Assembly: GCA_903813345.2 (NCBI GenBank)
Contig: CAIIXF020000006.1
Coordinates: forward strand, 8,546,989 to 8,610,988
Direction: 5' to 3'
Source of the DNA: Owenia fusiformis
Taxonomy: Eukaryota > Annelida > Polychaeta > Sabellida > Oweniidae
DNA length: 64,000 nt
The notes under the pieces are model-generated. The model ran no database searches, was not told the origin of the DNA, and saw only the letters and a list, made by a program, of their open reading frames with translations. Shown in pieces: positions 12,287 through 24,545 of this stretch; position 1 is the first letter of the stretch, and each line of letters opens with the position of its first letter. A program made the translations under genes and the position numbers.

Positions 12287-15200
12287 ATGAAGAAACACCT
12301 TGCTACAGCTGTGTTTGTGCGTGTCTCCCACACAGCACTGACCCTGGGAGTACCTGCTACTCTGCTCGTCAAGAAAACAGGTGAGTTAAACAGTTAAAGG
12401 CACATATCTTTTGGACCAACCCCCGACCCTTTTAGTTGAATACATTTTTATATAAGCTGTTGAGGAAGAAAATATTGGCGCTTGTCCTTGGAGTCCGTAG
12501 ATTGGTAAAATGCACTTGATCCAAAAACAAATTATCAAACATATTCTTGAATGGATACTTAATCTATTACTAACTTATTATCCTTGTCTTATCTTTCATT
12601 AGGCAAACTTTTATAGTATTACCTATTATAGGGACAATGTACATGTTGGTTTTGATTCTGTGTTGCATGACACAACCTGCTTAAGTGCTCATTGGAATAT
12701 GTTGCATCGAGCTACTCAGACCTTCAAATGAAAGAGCTTATTTTATCTATGAATTTTGTTTATTTCCAGAACTGAGAAGTGCTTTGATAGATGGAGAGAA
12801 TCTCCTGTATGGAGTGCTATATGTCATACTTCTTCTTACCTCACTGACATTCTACCATATAGCATGTGCTGTTGACCCAGGCTATGTACCAGATACTTAT
12901 AAGGTAACTGATTCTTTTATATTTATTTTATTTTTTATGGATCATTTAAAAGGAAATGTAATTTTATATTAATATTTTCAATTTTCAGTAGGAAGTTCTA
13001 GGTAAACTCTTCCATCATGTCAATAAATCTTTTATCCTGGCCCCAGCAATATACAGTTGGGCAATAGAGCCTACGAGAGATGAAATAAGAGTGACTTTCT
13101 AAAATGTGTCAAAATTTGCAATTACTTTTTATGTCATGATGCCTGTAAAAAACAAAATATAAGAAATCTGTCCTTCTGTACATCAACTTTTGCCTTGTGA
13201 CTACCATGCTTATTTTGTCTCTTTCTGGAGATATTAGCCTTTTTCACAATATGAGGTTACTCCATACATTGTGCTATTTCTACTGCAGTTGTATTTTCCA
13301 ATATAATGTCTTTATTCCCTGTGACTGATATTCCTATGGTGCTTTGCAATTTTTGTCTATACTATACAACTGACTGAGATTTGCAACAATTGGAGTAAGA
13401 TTTCTATGCAGCTTTTCACAGATTTGACAAAACCCATATGACAATGGTCTTTTCAATCCAGTATTCATCAAACCAAATTCTGGGGAAATTGAATATCTCC
13501 ATTTAAAGAATTCGTTATAAAGATCACTATTGGCTGCAAGTTTCTTGAGATAGTTTGCCAACTGTGTTGGTGTTGAGAAATCATTGACATCAATGTAAGA
13601 GTTAGCTGGAAGGAATGCTCTGTAATTAGCCCCACCTAAAACAACTGGGACCAAGCCCCATAGAAATGTCCTCCAAATCTTTTCAGTTAAATAATTATCA
13701 CATATTGAATTCTCAAATGCGAGATAGAACATATAAGGCTTGTAGAATTCCTCCTCACACTGCGTGCCTCTTTCGCATTTAAGATTCCCGCATTTCCCAT
13801 AAATGTCAACTGGCATGTGATACTGTAACTCATTGATATAATCCTCTCGTTTACTTGGAGAAACGCAATGCCCTGAGCTGGCAAATAGAGCCAACTTTGT
13901 TTTGTTTTCAGCAAAGTTGTAACTATGGTGCAGAAGCATATTGTAATGATTAAAGTAAAGTTGGACATGACTGTCATTGTAACTTCCATAAGGCAACCAA
14001 ATATCACTTGTGTTGAAATCATAACTCATCGTCCAGTTGAATAAACCTTCATATTTCTTCAGTAGGGATCTACGTGGGATTAACGGTGGTGGTTCTAACT
14101 CATAAAAAATCCAAACCTGATTGATATGTGAATGTGTGATCCCTACATCAAGTGTATGATACCATGCCCCATGAGGGAACAGAACTGCATCAGCCTGCTC
14201 AAAATCAGCTCTGTCTGTTGTGTGTTCACATTGGGCATCTGGACAAAGAGCAAACACATCATGCTCTTCATACTGGTTCAGTTTGCTGTTGTATTCACTT
14301 GGATGTAGCAGATTTGACCATGATAGAATGAGCTTTCTATTTGTTACATTAGTCTTCCTGGTAATTCTAGGCTGTTTTGTCATGCTATTCACTTTTGTCA
14401 CTCTAGATTCTATCATGACATTGCCCTTTCTTGTTACACCAGACTTCATTGTCATATCAGACTTTTTTGTCACACTTGACTTTTCTGTCATATCAGATTT
14501 TAATGCGACATCACTTTCTCTTGTGAGGTCCCTTGTCACACCAAGCTCCTTTGCCACACTAGCCTCTTTAATAAAAGTAGATTCAAAGCTTGCTTGAAGT
14601 AGACAATGTTTTTTGATGGTTAGGTACTTATCTTGCCATATTAGAATATTCAAATAAAGTCCAATCAGGATTAATATGGGCAACAGCATAACCTTATTAC
14701 ATTTTTTTGAAAACATAATTATCATTTCATTTTAGTGATGGATTTCCTAAAATACATTTGGATTTGTGACAGGCCCTCTGTAATGATAAAACTCTATACA
14801 AAAATCATTGCTAAAGTTATTATGTTGTTGCTTTAGGAGAACCTATTCACTTGTGTTTTACTCCTCATTAAAGTACAATTTATCATTACTAATTGCTCTA
14901 TTTTAAAAATTACCATCATTAAGTGCAACCTAGTAGAATTCAGCCATATTCAATTTGGTACATGTATATCCTCACTATGCTACAAGTCTAATCATGGGTT
15001 TTCTTGCCTTTTTTTATTCATGATATTCAAATTGTTTTTGTATACATTTCACCTCCACTCAATCAAAAAAAAAATCAAAAATCTGCTGTCACTAATGATA
15101 ATATTATAACAACTATATTGTTGCAATAATTTATGAAGATTAAAGAATTATTTGTTTCTACAATTATTGCACTCGTAGATAATAAATCAAAAATGCATTG

Positions 15201-17603
15201 CACTGTATGAAAGTAGGTGATGAGTATTTTTGTGATATGATAGGTGTGCAATGTTTTCAGGTTATTTCATGATCATCTTTGAGATTAACAGCTCTGGCCT
15301 GTTCTTCTTCTATACATTATTTATATCTAGGCATTTAGAAAACATGCCAAGAAAGTCATTTGTGCTGCTTTTAATTTTCTGAAGGAGCTATCACTGGCCA
15401 TAATTTAATTTATTGAATACAATGGCTTTTAATGAAGCAGGCTTAAAACAAGATGAAAATGTTTTATTTGTATGGATTCCCAGATGATTCTTTTAAACAT
15501 TATGAACATTTATGCTTACTCTTACTCTATGTTTAGGTAATTGCAAATAATGATGATAGTGATGACGAAGATGACCTCAATGATGATGATAGTGAACATG
15601 GCAAGATGGTGAAGACCAAGCCAAGATACTGCGACTACTGCGAGATTGACGTAAGTTTACTTGATGTGATGTAAATTGTTTCAGTTACGTTACAAATACC
15701 CATGGGGAAAGTTTCTATAAATTAAACTAGACACTGTGAGGTCTGTGGTCACTGTGTGAGAAAGTTTCTATCAATTATATCTATGTTTGCAGGAACCTTT
15801 GAGGTCTAGGCACTGTGAGGTCTGAAGTCACTGTGTGAGAATGTTTCTATAAATTATATCTATGTTTGCAGGAACCTATGAGGTCTAAACACTATGAGAA
15901 CTGTGGTCACTGTGTGAGAAAGTTTCTATAAATTATCTCTATGTTTGCAGGAACCTATTTAGACGCTGTTAGGACTGTGGTCACTTTGTTAAAAAGTTTC
16001 TATAAATTATATCTATGTTTGCAGCAACCTATGTGGTCTAGGCACTGTGAGGAATGTGGTCACTGTGTGAGAAAGTTTCTATAAATTATCTCTTTGTTTC
16101 CAGGAACCTATGAGGTTTAAACACTATGAGGAACATGGTCACTTTGTTAGAAAGTTTCTATAAATTATCTCTATAAAGTATCTCTTTGTTTGCAGCAACC
16201 TATCTGGTCTAGACATTGTGAGGATTGTGGTCACTGTGTTAGGAAGTTTCTATAAAGTATCTCTTTGTTTGCAGCAACCTATGTGGTCTAGACATTGTTA
16301 GGATTGTGGTCACTGTGTTAGGAAGTTTCTATAAAGTATCTCTTTGTTTGCAGCAACCTATGAGGTCTAGGCACTGTAAGGTCTGTGGTCACTGTGTGAG
16401 AAAATTTCTATAAATTATCTCTTTGTTTGCAGCAACCTATGAGGTCTAAACACTATGAGGAACATGGTCACTTTGTTAGAAATTTTCTATAAATTATCTC
16501 TATATAGTATCTCTTTGTTTGCAGCAACCTATGTGGTCTAGACATTGTGAGGATTGTGGTCACTTTGTTAGAAAGTTTCTATAAAGTATCTCTTTGTTTG
16601 CAGCAACCTATGTGGTCTAGACATTGTGAGGACTATGGTCACTGTGTTAGGAAATTTCTATGAATTATCTCTATGTTTTCAGCAACCTATGAGGTCTAGA
16701 CATTGTGAGGACTGCGGTCACTGTGTGAGAAAGTTTGACCATCACTGTCCATGGCTAGAGACATGTGTAGGGGAGAGAAATCACAAGATCTTCTGGTTGT
16801 TCTTACTAACTAAAGTTGCAGTAATAGGCTGGACCTTATTAATTATATTGTGAGTCAGATAAGTATTCAAATGATTAGCCTCTATTTCTTGATGTTTGTA
16901 AGTAACAATTACTTAAGGACTTGTCATGACATCATGCTTATGTAACTGTATATTTAATATAATGTGAGTCTAGTTTTTAGATCAATCAAAACACATAGAA
17001 CCAGATTTAATTTTAGTTTTATAATACACTTACAGTTTGAAATGAATTTGAAAAACTGATTTGTGTAAATATTTAAACAAGTACATGTACTAAACCAAAC
17101 CTCAGGATGTCAGTTCACAAGGCAAGGATCTACTTGCTGTATGATCTCCTCAATGTAAAGCCTAAAATGCTCACAGTATGTTGAGGTCTTGTTAGTTTCT
17201 GTGTATTTGTCTCATGAATTTTTGTAGTTTGTTAAATGTGAATGTCTACATGTTAACCATTTTATATTTCAGTAATGCAATAGTGTACAAAGCAGCTTGG
17301 AATGAGTGGGGATATAGCAATGTACTGTATATAATAGACAGTCTCATTCTTGTCATAAGTGGCTTGGTTGTGATTGGCCTGTGGGGCTTCCATACTTATA
17401 TCATGGGCACAAACATTACCACATGGGAGATGGTGTCACGGCGACGGATTACCTACCTCAAATACCTCGATGAAGATTTTAATCCATTCCATGAAGGATA
17501 TATAAAGAATATTCTATATTTTCTCTGTGTTTGTAATGAAAGAAATTGGGAGATTGTTTATAGGAAAAATGTCAAGATGGAAAATTCTTACCAAATGGTG
17601 TAA
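12287..17603 (+). CDS. ZDHHC12: Palmitoyltransferase ZDHHC12-like, complete, five exons
   Basis: Exons 12287-12380, 12770-12903, 15537-15650, 16683-16849 and 17273-17603, all with GT-AG borders and matching phases, join to 840 bp (279 residues; human ZDHHC12 is about 267). These enzymes S-acylate cysteines of membrane proteins, mostly at the Golgi/ER. Residues 5-27 and 45-66 form the first two membrane segments ([10 protein letters not shown] resembles the ZDHHC12 start), followed by DPGY. The Cys-rich domain is in exons 3-4 (CDYC, then CEDCGHC) with DHHC at 133-136; Cys136 is the acyl-accepting residue. Two further membrane segments follow, then TTWE (219-222, the TTxE motif) and [10 protein letters not shown], a PaCCT-like tail. 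Exon 3 adds an unusually acidic stretch (about residues 80-99, mostly Asp/Glu/Asn). Intron 2 holds an antisense fucosyltransferase and intron 3 a decoy-exon array. Confidence 0.9.
13334..14725 (-). CDS. Alpha-1,3-fucosyltransferase (GT10), intronless
   Basis: A single open frame of 463 residues, a Golgi type II membrane enzyme that transfers fucose from GDP-fucose to GlcNAc of glycans. Residues 12-30 are the signal anchor. Residues 62-125 are a stem built of degenerate repeats of the type SDMTxKSxVTxK. The GT10 N-terminal domain covers about 130-260 ([30 protein letters not shown]) and the donor-binding domain about 270-445, with the hallmark [15 protein letters not shown] at 337-351 and PVVLGGANY after it. 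The C-terminal FCQICEKLH is common in invertebrate members. There are several N-glycosylation sequons (NWT, NTS, NDS, NKT, NLT). A second Met at residue 4 could also serve as start. A minus-strand AATAAA lies at 13311-13316, about 20 bp after the stop. It sits antisense inside ZDHHC12 intron 2. The acceptor specificity (core or Lewis type) cannot be told. Confidence 0.9.
   Translation of the reverse strand: MIIMFSKKCNKVMLLPILILIGLYLNILIWQDKYLTIKKHCLLQASFESTFIKEASVAKELGVTRDLTRESDVALKSDMTEKSSVTKKSDMTMKSGVTRKGNVMIESRVTKVNSMTKQPRITRKTNVTNRKLILSWSNLLHPSEYNSKLNQYEEHDVFALCPDAQCEHTTDRADFEQADAVLFPHGAWYHTLDVGITHSHINQVWIFYELEPPPLIPRRSLLKKYEGLFNWTMSYDFNTSDIWLPYGSYNDSHVQLYFNHYNMLLHHSYNFAENKTKLALFASSGHCVSPSKREDYINELQYHMPVDIYGKCGNLKCERGTQCEEEFYKPYMFYLAFENSICDNYLTEKIWRTFLWGLVPVVLGGANYRAFLPANSYIDVNDFSTPTQLANYLKKLAANSDLYNEFFKWRYSISPEFGLMNTGLKRPLSYGFCQICEKLHRNLTPIVANLSQLYSIDKNCKAP
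15722..16671 (+). repeat. Tandem array of ~79-bp decoy copies of the ZDHHC12 exon-4 acceptor and DHHC exon start
   Basis: About 12 copies repeat the intron end (ctctttgtttgcag) plus the first ~51 bp of exon 4 (caacctatgaggtctagaca and on through gtgagaaagttt), then diverge into ctataaattatctc. The real exon at 16683 is the last member and alone continues into the DHHC coding sequence. Most copies keep an AG acceptor. Read in frame they end in a stop (ctataa), and no good donor follows. They are intronic pseudo-exons, and they encode the CxxC-like zinc-binding segment in decayed form. Confidence 0.92.
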
Positions 17604-17683
17604 ATCCTGCATAATTGAATACATGATTCAAATGGTTTTCTAGTCATGCCTATTTAAACAGTGTCACTGTTCCCACTATAATA

Positions 17684-18736
17684 CAGGGTGATCACTAAGT
17701 TCTGGGAATCGGTCTGTCATTTCAATATTTTTCAACCAATTCAGTTGAAACTTCCAGCAAATGTACATTGTATAATTCTGAATTGACAAACAATGTTTCA
17801 TATACATATCACTTTTACAATTTATTTTATTGTAATTATAAAAAAAGTAAAAGTGGTCTGCGGGTCAGCAAATTTTGACTGATGTTAATTTGAAAATATC
17901 CTGCTAAAACATATTCATCTTGCCTAGATGGTTGGTTCAAACTTATTGTACTAGAGGCAGAACAGTACTGTTGAAGTCATTTATTCAGAAGTATTCTTCA
18001 TTGCTGGAAGGATTATTTCATTTATAATGATTTCCATAGGTCTGGACGCCCATGCATCGTTGTCAAACCTAGTCCATAAAGTTGCTTTCCAGTCCTCCCT
18101 TTTGGTTACCCTTTAAAATTTGCTCAAGCTGTTGAGATCAGTCCCTCATCTGAACCAAACTTATGATGTTCTCTCATATGATTCTTTAACAGTCAAATTT
18201 AGTGAACCTAATGGTGGTTCATCTGGTGAACATTATATGGTTAATATGGGGCATGAACAACTTGTGTGAACCCTAATTCTTCAAGAGTAGTATGGGCAAT
18301 TTGAGGAGTGGGAAGAAGCAAAGTCATAATGGAAGATAACTCCCCGCTATTTTGAGTCATGATTGTGACTTTGAGAGTCTGACCAATGATAAGAAAATTG
18401 AGCAAAGTTCACTCTTACATCACAATACAGATGCTACTTCAGAAACTATAGTTAGAAATATTTGAAAACATAAAAAATCACAGAAATTTGTCCACCAAAT
18501 AGGTATTAATTAACCATACTTTTGGATCAAGTAAAATAAAAATGAATTCAAGTTTTGCTTGACCCGCTACGCCATTTGTCATGTTGCTATAGTAACAATA
18601 ATTATCCATTGTGACGCAATGAAATTGTTTTATCCAACCCAAAATTATATTCTCTATTTACCTTGAAAATTTCAAGTAGATTGGTTGAAAAATAATGAAA
18701 TGACAGATAAATTCCCAGAACTTAGTGATCACCCTG
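17684..18736. mobile_element. Tc1/mariner-like non-autonomous element with TA target duplication
   Basis: The terminal inverted repeats start cagggtgatcactaagttct and match for about 60 bp. TA flanks both ends (17682-17683, 18737-18738). It lies only 80 bp after the ZDHHC12 stop codon, so it probably sits in the 3'UTR or just beyond. A short stretch near 18036 could encode a broken RSGRP (an AT-hook-like motif of Tc1 transposases), but no open transposase frame remains. Confidence 0.82.
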
Positions 18737-18738
18737 TA

Positions 18739-19865
18739 TACACAAACATTAGAAATACAATTCAAAATAAACTATAAATTGTGCAAGTCTTGTGACCAAA
18801 TTCCTGCAGTTTTTCACGAGCACTACAAGTGATTTTGGTCTCCTCGGATTTTTTTAAAAACAGAAGCCCCTTAGCAAAAGCTGGCTAAGGGACTGTTGTG
18901 CCATCATTAGACTTTATATATATAGCTTCTCTCCTGTAAATATTGCAATTTGAAAAGTTTGCTCATGTACTTAGTCAATAAATTGCCTTTTGAAACCTTA
19001 TTTGACTAAGAGGCTTATTAAGTATAAGATCTTTTCTCAAGATTTCATTTTCAGAAAAAAACTGATCAGAAATTTAATACCTCAACCTCCATTGTAAACT
19101 GAAAGGGTAATCATCTTCTACCTCAGCAGTAATATGTTAACATGTTGTCAATAAAACATCCAAATATGTAAAATGTTCTCACCTTAATTTTGAAAAATTG
19201 GTGTCAAGAAAGAATTTCTGGCTCAACTTCTCCCCAAACTTTGTGTTTGAGACATTGAAAAATTATCCCAATCCTTAGATTAGTGAATGAAATTGACGAC
19301 AGAAAGAAATGTTGACATATTTTGAGTCTGAGTGATATTACAGTATACATGTAAAACACTTCAAGCTAAGAAGATTTGCATTTTGTCATTTGCAAATACT
19401 GAATTTTCAGCACTTATGAGCTGAATTTTAAAAAATCAGCAAAATCATCAAATCCTCTTGATTTGTTGTACAGTGTACTTGGTTTTAATTAAAGCATAGA
19501 TGAAAATTCCCTGATTGAATGAAGTCGCATATAAAGGGTAAGTTTAATGAAAGTGTGTATTAAATGTTCACAATCAAGGTGCATGAAAGGCATTTAGTAC
19601 TTATGGTCTTGAGTTTATTATTATGTTGAATTATGCAGTGCCACATGTACAGTATAATAAATATTATTCAATCCATGTACTAAAATGATATACAAATGCA
19701 AGATTTGAAGGTTGTGTAATTGAATTTATGAAATCAATGCATTTTCTATAAAACATGTACTTACTGTTAGTAATATGATAATGTAATATAAACTACTGTT
19801 ACTGTTAGTAATAAATATAATATTATACATGATATATGAATCTCCTGTTTAAGTGAGTACAAAGC
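18739..19865. other. No gene recognised
   Basis: AT-rich intergenic sequence; no exon, RNA gene or bounded repeat was seen. Confidence 0.5.
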
Positions 19866-20900
19866 AAATAGTGGGGGGAATTTAGTGGAAAATATTTCAA
19901 ATGGTGATACAAGCAAATTTATTGGCTTAATCTGTTATTTAAACTATTTGGAAAAATTCTGTCCCTGTGGTCGATCAAACTGAACACTATTTCAGGAAAA
20001 AATTCAAGATGGCTGCCGTATATGTGTAATTCGATACAAATGACACTCTAGATTCATATATAGAGATAGATATGGTTTAAAATTATATTGATTCAGTAGT
20101 AAAGCATGTACATTATATCTAGAAATACAGTTACATTCATTAATGAGCTGAATTTGGGCAAAATGACTTTATATAGGGATTCTACAAGGTTCTATTTTGG
20201 GAGCACTCTTATTTTGCAACAACTTTAGTCATTAAACTTGTTTTCTCGAATAATGTTGATATTTCACACATAATTGAATCTAATATTCCAAGTTTACATG
20301 ATAACACTGTCTTACAAGTACCAAGTCGACTTCGAAGGAGTCCCGCAAGGTTCTGCTACACTCCATTATTATCACAATCTCTTGGAATTCGGTGGAAATA
20401 TTCAAAATTCCGATACATGCAAATTTATGGGCAAGTCAGTTATTTATGCAAATAAGAAAAATTCAAACCCTCAAATCAGTCAAACCTGATACTATTTCAG
20501 TAAAAAATTTACGGTTGTCGAAATATGTACATAATTCGGTAAAAATAACACCTTAGAAGATTCATACATAGAGATAATATGGTTAAAAAATAGGTTCACT
20601 CAGTACTAAGACATGCAAATATATTTAGAAATGCTATGATCTTCTTTGATTTGAATTTTGGCAAAAAGAGTTTTATATGAGTTCTTCAAGGTTCTATTTT
20701 GGCCCTCTCTGTGAGAACTTGAATTACTTTATAACATTCTCTAATACATTTAATATCTAAGACATAATTCAAGAATATATTTCAAGTTTGAATGAAAATA
20801 TTGTCAACCGAGTATCAATGCAAACATTGAAGTAGTCTTCCAAGGTTCTACGGTCTACCTTAGTCCATTATTATCACAATCTCTTAATAGTATGATGAAA
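19866..20900 (+). mobile_element. Decayed reverse-transcriptase fragments in a ~500-bp tandem duplication
   Basis: Four short stretches translate to remnants of the non-LTR reverse-transcriptase motif GVPQGSxLGPLLF: GILQGSILGALLF near 20175, GVPQGS near 20334, QGSIL near 20684 and FQGS near 20843. The first/third and second/fourth are about 500 bp apart, and the surrounding sequence (acatgcaaatttatgg, attcatatatagagata) is duplicated in step. Frames are broken throughout. An inverted relative of its first part occurs at 23170-23390. Confidence 0.6.
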
Positions 20901-21129
20901 TAAGGGCAGGCGGACAAGAACTTTATTTTTTTAATTATCAATTATACAGAATTACATGTGGAATTGCACAATACTGTACATTTAAGTACAGATTTTTTAC
21001 AAAAGCAAACTAAACATGTCTAGAGACTTGCTGGGTTTAGAGCCCCGTGTTGAGTTGTCTACAGTGAGGTCAACAGTAAAGGCCATGTGATGTTGCAGCT
21101 ATAACACAGCTAATAGCAGAAACAAAGCA

Positions 21130-21810
21130 ACACAAAACCAACTTGCCAATTGTATGGCTTGATATAACTAAGGCAGCAATGTACCACACAAATGAACTCA
21201 ACAGCTTTGAAGCATTATAATGTTCCTCAACATGTGATTGGCCTTGAGATAGAGCACCTTGAAGGTATTCAGTTGAGATTCTCGACTGAAACAATCACCA
21301 CTGGTTGGCAGCCTTTAGAGAAGGGAATCTTGGCAGGCTGCATATTACTATTCATGGCAGCTACGAACATCCTTCTGAAAGGAGCCACAAGGAGTGCAAT
21401 GAATTTAAAATGAGAAATGGTAACCCACATCCAACATATTAGTATCACGTTTTCATTGATTGATGGGGTCACTCTAGCAAATGACATTGAAATAGCCATT
21501 CTGTGTATCTTCACTGAACTAAAAAATCATATCAAATGTTGCAGTTTCCTGGAAGCTCCCTGTCATTTCCTTATAGAACAGTAAATGACACAAAACTTAC
21601 CCAACTGACTAGGCAAGGCAGGACGGCCTAATAGAACATCCAACATATTGACCCAATTGTCACAAGTACTTCAAACTGCCTAAAGAGTCCTAAAGCAACA
21701 TATGTGATTCAGGCAACAGATTGGAAGGTGACTAATTGTAATGACTATTACAATGAGACTCCTTTATTGCCCAAATGACTTGATTGTCATCACATCAGAA
21801 CAATATGATA
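21130..21810 (+). pseudogene. Decayed non-LTR retrotransposon reverse transcriptase
   Basis: Plus-strand frames give IVWLDITKAAMYHTNEL (compare the WLDLxNAYGSIPH motif), then in another frame HYNVPQHVIGLEIEHLEG, QLRFSTETITTGWQPLEKGI and LAGCILLFMAATNILLKGA, the order and spacing of an RT palm (QLRF, W-PLE-GI-GC, then the catalytic block). The catalytic block reads LIDGVTLAND where an intact RT has an Asp-Asp pair. Stops and frameshifts separate the pieces, so the copy is dead. The relatives I recall are RT-only proteins widespread in cnidarians and molluscs. Confidence 0.65.
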
Positions 21811-23165
21811 GTCCCTTTCCTGGCTGTTAAATTCTGCTGGAGTCACAGCAACAGAGTGGAACAAGGGTCTCTTAGAAATAGGCCAAACAGAAAAATGGTG
21901 ACTATGGCTGCATTGTGATGAGCTGGCTGAATAACTGAGTGAGGTTTGATCAACCTGTTTTCTAACCTCTCTGAGTTTGTATGCAGATTTAGGGGTAGAA
22001 GCAGAAAAATGGAAATTAAACTGACATAAAAGACTAAAGCTGCTAATCACAACAAAACCTGAAGGACAATAGTGCCACAAGCAATGATACTCCATTGTTT
22101 AAACGTCAAAATTCTGCAATTATTTTCTTGCTGGTGTCAAAGTAATGGTGTTGTAGTTGTAAAACATGGTAAATACATTGATAAATCTGCAAAACTCACT
22201 CAGTACTCAATGTTCAGTTGTTTTGGCAATTTCAGTTGTTTTGGCAATTTACACAAATTGATTTTGTTGTAAATAAGTGCATTTGTAAGTGTAAAGAATA
22301 AGAAGGGTGTCAAAAGTGAAACTTAAACGGCTCCTATGTAATAATGACTTTTAAAAACTGTTTTTGTTGTAAATTAGTGAATGTATTTTCCTAATTATAG
22401 AACAGTAGTACCAATGGTGTTAAATTCATTTAATTAAATAGAGTATCCATTGTACCAATTTGTGAGTATACAAAATAAGAAGGGTGTCAGGAATGAACCT
22501 TGCTTAACTTCTAATTATTTATTTTGACTTGAGTACAGTAACAGTATTATGTTTTATGTGTGTATGTATGTTGTATACCACAGCTCTAAACATAGAGATA
22601 AACATGTCTAATCATACTCTGTTGAAATCATAGCAACCTCTCTATTTTATGATTACATTACATAGTGATACATGTACTACATAAACATATAATCATATAC
22701 ATATATAAAATATGTTGTGTCCTATATAGTTATAATAATCATATTATAATATCCCGTTACCTTTGAAGATGGTCTGAATGTACTTATTTGTTTTCTGTTG
22801 ATACCTGTTTCTAACTTAATCCTACAGAATGATAAAATTGACCACAACTTCCTTTTTTCCAATTTTATGGGGTAGGGTACTTTCAACGCTTTTTAAAAAA
22901 TACTTTCAATTTTTCAATAATTGAAATCTTCATATTGTAGTATCAGGCAAAGTAATTAGATGTTTTTTAAATAATAATTAATGTTATTTGTCATTGCATT
23001 CTTTATTTGAACCTAGAAAATGAACATTATTTCCCATTTTACGCCAAATCGTCACACTTTGGGGCCATGGGAGAGGGCTAAAATTCAGTTTAAAAATTTG
23101 AAAAAATTCACATGACTATTTTCACCTTAAAGAACAACATTTCACCATGAGAGCATGAATTTTCC
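21811..23165. other. No gene recognised; short internal duplication
   Basis: The first part may still belong to the retrotransposon above. The stretch aataagaagggtgtca occurs twice (22299 and 22464), marking a duplication of about 165 bp. No exon was recognised. Confidence 0.45.
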
Positions 23166-23169
23166 TAAA

Positions 23170-23390
23170 AAAAAAAAATTTGCCCACCCTACATGTTATT
23201 TAAGTCATACTTTGTCGGCCATCTTGGATTTTGGGGGGAAGAAGTGAAATATTCCGTCGATCACAGGGACAGATTTTTTGAAAAAGGTTTTAAGAAGCAG
23301 AAAAGCCAAAGTTTATACTTGTATCACCATCTGAAATATTCTGCCGAATATAGAGGTAAATTCCCCCAACTGAAATCACAAAAGTAGAAC
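23170..23390 (-). mobile_element. Inverted relative of the repeat at 19870-20040
   Basis: The reverse complement shows the same landmarks as 19870-20040 in the same order: gggggaattta, tatttcagatggtgatacaa, tctgtccctgtg(a/g)tcga and tccaagatggccg. The two copies, about 3.3 kb apart, bracket the retrotransposon debris. Confidence 0.6.
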
Positions 23391-24545
23391 ATCAAGAACA
23401 AATACTCAATAATAAGCTGGATTTAGAGAATTGGTTCATATCTAGAACGCATATTAAACTTGTAGAATGAAAGCTTTTTTGAAAGTTTGAAATATCTAAA
23501 AGTTTGTTTGGAAAGTCCAGGATATACCTTTAGTATCATCTTATAAGGGTTAAAGCGTAGCTGGGTAAAATATAATTTTTGGAAATAAAAATGGACAAGA
23601 GTTAATCAGAACAAGCAAATGTGAAATAATAAAATACAGAATTAAATAATTTATACAGAAGTCAGTTGAGTATGTGCGGGGAGGGGTATCAACTAGAGAC
23701 AGGTGTTCATTAGAGAGAGGTGTTCACTTAGCCAGGTTTTACTGTAACCTTAATTCTCCTGTTTTCATGTCACCACCACAAGTAGTGATATATTGTTGGT
23801 CTCCAGCTTGTTTGTGGACAGCAGTCAGTGTTTGTAACAAATGGCAGGTGGTGATATTTTGCATGTTAATGCCTTGTTGTTCTTACTTTAAAAATCTCTA
23901 ATCTAGGCATGGGTTTTTGGAGAGTCCAATTTATTCAATATTTCGATGTATCTTGGGATCCCCAATGCACAGAATATCAATATTTACAGAAACAATATAA
24001 TGTTTTCATAATCAATTTTTATTGATATTATCACTTGACAGTAAATAGATACAATTTTTATGTTTGTAAAATCCAACACAAAGACAAACTGACATTATTT
24101 GATCACATTATCATTGCTAATTTTATTAAAGATAAATCTTTTGATAAAATTTCAAATCAGAACAACTCAAGAGACACATCTATTGCTTTTCCCAGGTTAA
24201 ACCTCTCACCCAACAGAAATACTTTTAGTATATGTAATTTGAAAATGATTTAGCTAGTAAATTCCTGATACAGATAAAATCAATATTCAGCGAGAAGCCA
24301 CATGAATACATAATTTCGTTGAATACATCATGTTGCACTGAACTAGCATTGCGGAATATTGTAGTGATTCATATAAATAAAAAACTACAAATAAGAGAGA
24401 TCTGGCAAATTGTGCATAAATAGAGATACATAAGACATTCTGAAGAATCCTGGCAGAAGATTCTCCAATATAATGCAGCAAGTATCTTGAAATGTCTATT
24501 CAGCAAATTTGGAATCATATTTTTTTATTGTCTGTTAAGTAAAGT
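23391..24545. other. VARS 3' flank; no gene recognised
   Basis: Region beyond the VARS stop codon. A minus-strand AATAAA lies at 24523-24528, about 20 bp after the stop, and is a possible polyadenylation signal. Further left I see only AT-rich DNA. Confidence 0.45.
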
